In this document: positions 61,063 to 64,000 of the stretch, in pieces
Position numbering within the stretch: position 1 is the first letter of the stretch
Layout of the letters: each line of letters opens with the position of its first letter
Origin: Spirosoma arboris
GTDB taxonomy: Bacteria; Bacteroidota; Bacteroidia; Cytophagales; Spirosomataceae
Direction of reading: 5' to 3'
Assembly (NCBI RefSeq): GCF_009754945.1
Contig: NZ_WPIN01000008.1
Span: 62,001-126,000, forward strand
Length of the DNA stretch: 64,000 bases
Program-made: the position numbers and the translations under genes
Notes under the pieces: generated by a model
Told to the model about the DNA's origin: nothing
Database searches by the model: none
What the model saw: only the letters and a program-made list of their open reading frames with translations

Positions 61063-62937
61063 ATGTATCGGTTACTGGGTCTCCTTTTTATGGTGGTGGC
61101 TACTGCTGCATTCCTCCCTCAGGAAGCACCTCCTGAAGGGCAGCGGGTGTATTCCCAGTTTCTGGCTGATAAAAACCGGTTTCATCTACAAGTGCAGCGA
61201 CTGTCAGCCTACGTACAAAGAGATGCTCCCCTTGATTCACTTCAGGCCGCTTTCAAACAAAGTCGGTTGGCTTACAAGCGTATTGAATGGCTTCTGGAAT
61301 ACTATCAGCCGGTTCTGGCAAGTCGCGTCAATGGGCCACCAATGGTCGAAGTTGAAGAAGACGAACCGGGGCAGATTCTTATGATGCCCCGTGGTTTACA
61401 AGTTATAGAGCCTTACTTATTTCCGACGTACGATCATAACCAAAAAGATAGCTTAACTCGTGAGTTGAAGGTGCTGCTGGCTTATTCGGCTCGGTTGGAG
61501 CAGGGGATACCTGCCAGCAAGTTATCGGATACCGACATACTGGACGCCATTCGACAGGAGCTGTTCCGATTGCTAACCTTGGGAATTACGGGCTACGATA
61601 CGCCAGAAGTCCAGACCGGATTACCCGAAGCGGCCGCTACCCTTACTATCCTTCACGAAACGTTCCACCCTTATGCTAATCGACTTCCTGAGCAGTTAGC
61701 CACTCAGCTGAAAAATCGCTGGACGGTCGCTATTCAGACGGTAGAGCAGGCATCCGATTTTAATCATTTCGACCGGGTTACGTTTATTCGACAGCAGCTT
61801 TATCCCCTGTGTAAGGCATTGCAACAGGCTCGTCAGGCACTTGGTATCGACGTAGCAGCTAGTGGGCGATTCCTGTCGCCTTTAGTGGCAACGCTATCCG
61901 ATTCGGGCGCTTTTCGACCTGATTATTTAATCAACTTTGGCGATTTTAAGAGCACATCTCAAAAAGTAGCATTAGGGAAAGTGCTTTTTTTTGACCCTTT
62001 ATTGTCGGGCAATAACGCTCGGAGCTGTGCTTCCTGCCACCAGCCAGAGCGAGCCTTTACCGATGGACGAATTAAAAGCCGGGCCTTTCGTGGCCGAAAG
62101 TCAGTCTTACGGAATGCACCTACATTACTGAATGCCGGTTTGCAAAATGTTCAGTTTTACGATTCGAGAGTGTTTTATCTTGAGGATCAGGCCCACGATG
62201 TGCTCAAAAACGCTCATGAGATGCGCACCTCACCCGACGAAGTTGTGCGTAAATTAGCAGGAAGCAGTCAGTACAAAAAATGGTTTTCGGTCGCTTTTTC
62301 TGGTGGATTGACCGCCCCTAATGTTCGTAATGCACTGGCGTGTTACATCCGTAGTTTGACGAGCCTAAACACACGATCTGACCGCTACCTACGCGGAGAA
62401 GAGGTATCTCTAACAGCCGATGAGCGCCTGGGATTCAACCTGTTTCTGGGCAAAGCCCGTTGCGCAACCTGTCATTTCTTCCCGATTTATAATGGATTTA
62501 TTCCACCCCATTTCGAGAAAACCGAAAGTGAAATTATTGGAGTACCCAGCCGCCGGAAAATCCAAAACGCTCGTATAGATTCAGATCCTGGGAAGTTTAT
62601 GACGTACCAGAAAGAGCTTCATCGGTTTGCCTTTAAAACACCAACAGTACGCAACGTAGCCCTTACAGCTCCGTATATGCACAACGGGGTTTATCGAACA
62701 CTAGACCAGGTGGTCGATTTTTACAACCGGGGTGGTGGAAAAGGAATCGGAATTCAACTCGATGGTCAAACACTATCCGCAAAACCACTTGATTTGGACC
62801 AGGGAGAACAGAAAGCATTAGTCGCTTTTCTGAATTCACTGACCGATACGACTGGCCTTACAAGCCGACCTGCCCAATTACCTATTGTTGAGGGAAGTTC
62901 AGCTTTGAACCGGCGAAAACTTGGTGGTCGTTATTGA
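61063..62937 (+). CDS. MauG/cytochrome c peroxidase-like di-haem protein with long N-terminal domain
   Basis: 624 aa with signal peptide (MYRLLGLLFMVVATAAFLP). Residues about 30-290 form a helical domain (FKQSRLAYKRIEWLLEYYQP, GLQVIEPYLFP) that weakly resembles imelysin-type proteins. The C-terminal half is a bacterial di-haem peroxidase with C322-ASC-H326 and C467-ATC-H471, flanked by GKVLFFDPLLSGNNA and FAFKTPTVRNVALTAPYMHN. It reduces peroxide or oxidises a protein partner in the periplasm. It follows trmH after 7 nt, so they may be co-transcribed. Confidence 0.9.
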   Translation: MYRLLGLLFMVVATAAFLPQEAPPEGQRVYSQFLADKNRFHLQVQRLSAYVQRDAPLDSLQAAFKQSRLAYKRIEWLLEYYQPVLASRVNGPPMVEVEEDEPGQILMMPRGLQVIEPYLFPTYDHNQKDSLTRELKVLLAYSARLEQGIPASKLSDTDILDAIRQELFRLLTLGITGYDTPEVQTGLPEAAATLTILHETFHPYANRLPEQLATQLKNRWTVAIQTVEQASDFNHFDRVTFIRQQLYPLCKALQQARQALGIDVAASGRFLSPLVATLSDSGAFRPDYLINFGDFKSTSQKVALGKVLFFDPLLSGNNARSCASCHQPERAFTDGRIKSRAFRGRKSVLRNAPTLLNAGLQNVQFYDSRVFYLEDQAHDVLKNAHEMRTSPDEVVRKLAGSSQYKKWFSVAFSGGLTAPNVRNALACYIRSLTSLNTRSDRYLRGEEVSLTADERLGFNLFLGKARCATCHFFPIYNGFIPPHFEKTESEIIGVPSRRKIQNARIDSDPGKFMTYQKELHRFAFKTPTVRNVALTAPYMHNGVYRTLDQVVDFYNRGGGKGIGIQLDGQTLSAKPLDLDQGEQKALVAFLNSLTDTTGLTSRPAQLPIVEGSSALNRRKLGGRY

Positions 62938-62993
62938 GTAAAGCAGAGATCCAATGGGTATAGATATAGTATATTGTTAGATATTCCGCACTT

Positions 62994-63033
62994 ACCTCTC
63001 TCCTGAAAGCAAAATAGGGGCTAGGGGTGAGGT
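62994..63033. repeat. Degenerate CCCTCACCCC-family repeat
   Basis: ACCTCTCTCCTGAAAG followed by TAGGGGCTAGGGGTGAGGT, a diverged relative of the elements at 4755 and 7636, between the convergent peroxidase and metallophosphatase genes. Confidence 0.5.
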
Positions 63034-63043
63034 AAATTTAGTA

Positions 63044-64000
63044 TTAGTTAGCTAATGATAACTTGGCCTGTGTACCAAGTTGTAGCTTAATGCCTGGGTC
63101 GTAACTGACCTTTAGTGCATGAACTTGCGTATTGTCAGGTACACTCACGATGTGTTTCAATTGCAATTCATCCGTGCTCGTTGGAATCCGATTCCCTGAC
63201 CATACAGTTGGATCGTTCCAGTTGCCTGCCTTGAGCGTGAACATTGGGCCTGAACCAATTACGGTGAATACATCCTGTACACAATTTTTACTATCGCGCA
63301 CTACGTAGGTACTGGTGCTGCCAACCGGTGGGTTGATAACTACCGAACGAGTAGATGCCGAAAAACCTCCATTGGTGGGGCTGCTCCATTGGTAGTCGCT
63401 AATATATGATGCTGTAAGCGTGATTGACTGCCCAGCGGGAACGGTTAGCGTTTGGGTTAACCCAACATCTTTCATCACTGTAAATTGATCAGTAATGGCG
63501 TAATCGGAGGGCGTGTTATATTGTATAAACTTGGCATCTAGTCGATTATCCTCAACGTCAAAGTAAAAGGAACCGCCTGCCTGTCGCTGTGTAGAAACCA
63601 TTACCGGATGAGGGCCTAAAGCAGGATTATATCCTAAGGCGCCCGCTGAGCCTGCAACAACGTAAACAGTTCCCTGTTTTTTCTTTTCGGACGTACTCTT
63701 GTAGGCACAGGAATTATCTGACCCGTCATAACGCCCTGTGCCATTATCTTCTGGAAATCGGTAGAGCGAAGGATTCGCCGTAAAATCACTCATAGAACCA
63801 TACTGGTCATGAATTGGGTAAGAACGTTCATAGCTATGACTATGGCCGAGCATAACCATATCGACACCAAAGCGTTCGAGAATAGGATTAATTTGCTGGC
63901 GGATAGCGACTAATTCTGGCTCACTTTCTGAATTATGCGCCCCCTGGCTATAGGGTGGAAAGTGCATATAGACAATTTTCCATTTCTTTGTCGTTGCCGC
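63044..64000 (-). CDS. Purple-acid-phosphatase-like metallophosphoesterase, C-terminal part
   Basis: The frame is open to the window edge (318 residues visible). The catalytic end shows WKIVYMHFPPYSQGAHNSES and VDMVMLGHSHSYERSYPI, the GHxH motif that supplies metal ligands. The C-terminal 130 residues are beta-rich and repetitive (WNDPTVWSGNRIPTSTDELQ), as in Bacteroidota surface proteins; no complete sorting domain is visible after it. The N-terminus lies outside the window, so secretion cannot be judged. Confidence 0.88.
   Translation of the reverse strand, partial: AATTKKWKIVYMHFPPYSQGAHNSESEPELVAIRQQINPILERFGVDMVMLGHSHSYERSYPIHDQYGSMSDFTANPSLYRFPEDNGTGRYDGSDNSCAYKSTSEKKKQGTVYVVAGSAGALGYNPALGPHPVMVSTQRQAGGSFYFDVEDNRLDAKFIQYNTPSDYAITDQFTVMKDVGLTQTLTVPAGQSITLTASYISDYQWSSPTNGGFSASTRSVVINPPVGSTSTYVVRDSKNCVQDVFTVIGSGPMFTLKAGNWNDPTVWSGNRIPTSTDELQLKHIVSVPDNTQVHALKVSYDPGIKLQLGTQAKLSLAN

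Overview
The window looks like a chromosomal segment of a Bacteroidota (Cytophagales) bacterium, most likely Spirosoma or a close relative. Supporting signs are the large FtsX-type permeases that carry an N-terminal prefix domain and sit behind PadR regulators, a type IX secretion C-terminal sorting domain, TTG/TAnnTTTG-like promoter elements with no obvious Shine-Dalgarno sequences, and the gene order miaB / sigma-54 activator / lptE / TPR-like / secG / groES / groEL. The assignment is inference from gene content. No rRNA, tRNA, CRISPR array, transposase or prophage gene was recognised.

Layout. 1-4589: PadR regulator and two large permeases (one cut by the window edge), all leftward. 5003-8682: a papain-like lipoprotein, an overlapping pentapeptide-repeat lipoprotein, and a secreted sugar isomerase/epimerase-like protein, rightward. 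8749-22625: a second PadR operon with five consecutive permeases, leftward. 22850-25467: a sensor kinase/NarL-type regulator pair. 25865-30021: di-haem cytochrome c, MGT-type glycosyltransferase and two SnoaL-like genes; three copies of a 45-bp promoter-proximal motif lie in this stretch and beside the kinase. 30206-34381: TrpF-like barrel, PspC and LiaF-like envelope proteins, and an ECF sigma factor with a membrane protein and an Spy-like protein. 34469-37950: split transketolase with a two-gene ATPase/Toprim cassette inserted between its halves. 37973-44332: peroxiredoxin, M23 peptidase, FAH-family enzyme, M48 peptidase, sucC and a LolD-like ATPase. 44427-48158: a giant secreted PQQ-dehydrogenase-like protein. 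48511-57567: DoxX, groEL/groES, secG, lptE, a sigma-54 activator and miaB. 57599-64000: an outer-membrane Bam/TamA-like protein, TrmH, a MauG-like peroxidase and a partial metallophosphatase.

Three things stand out. (1) Most operon junctions carry long hairpins whose arms are built from degenerate 7-nt units; arm pairs can differ by exactly one unit, and at lptE and the BamA-like gene such elements supply the signal-peptide coding sequence. (2) An AT-rich AAA-ATPase plus Toprim/DUF4276-like pair, a candidate defence module, interrupts the transketolase operon. (3) A conserved 45-bp double-dyad motif lies immediately upstream of matching promoters for the glycosyltransferase and SnoaL genes, with a third copy next to a two-component kinase gene, which suggests a small local regulon. 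Both PadR operons also share paired dyads spaced 21 bp centre to centre.

All calls come from reading the sequence and family knowledge; no database search was run.
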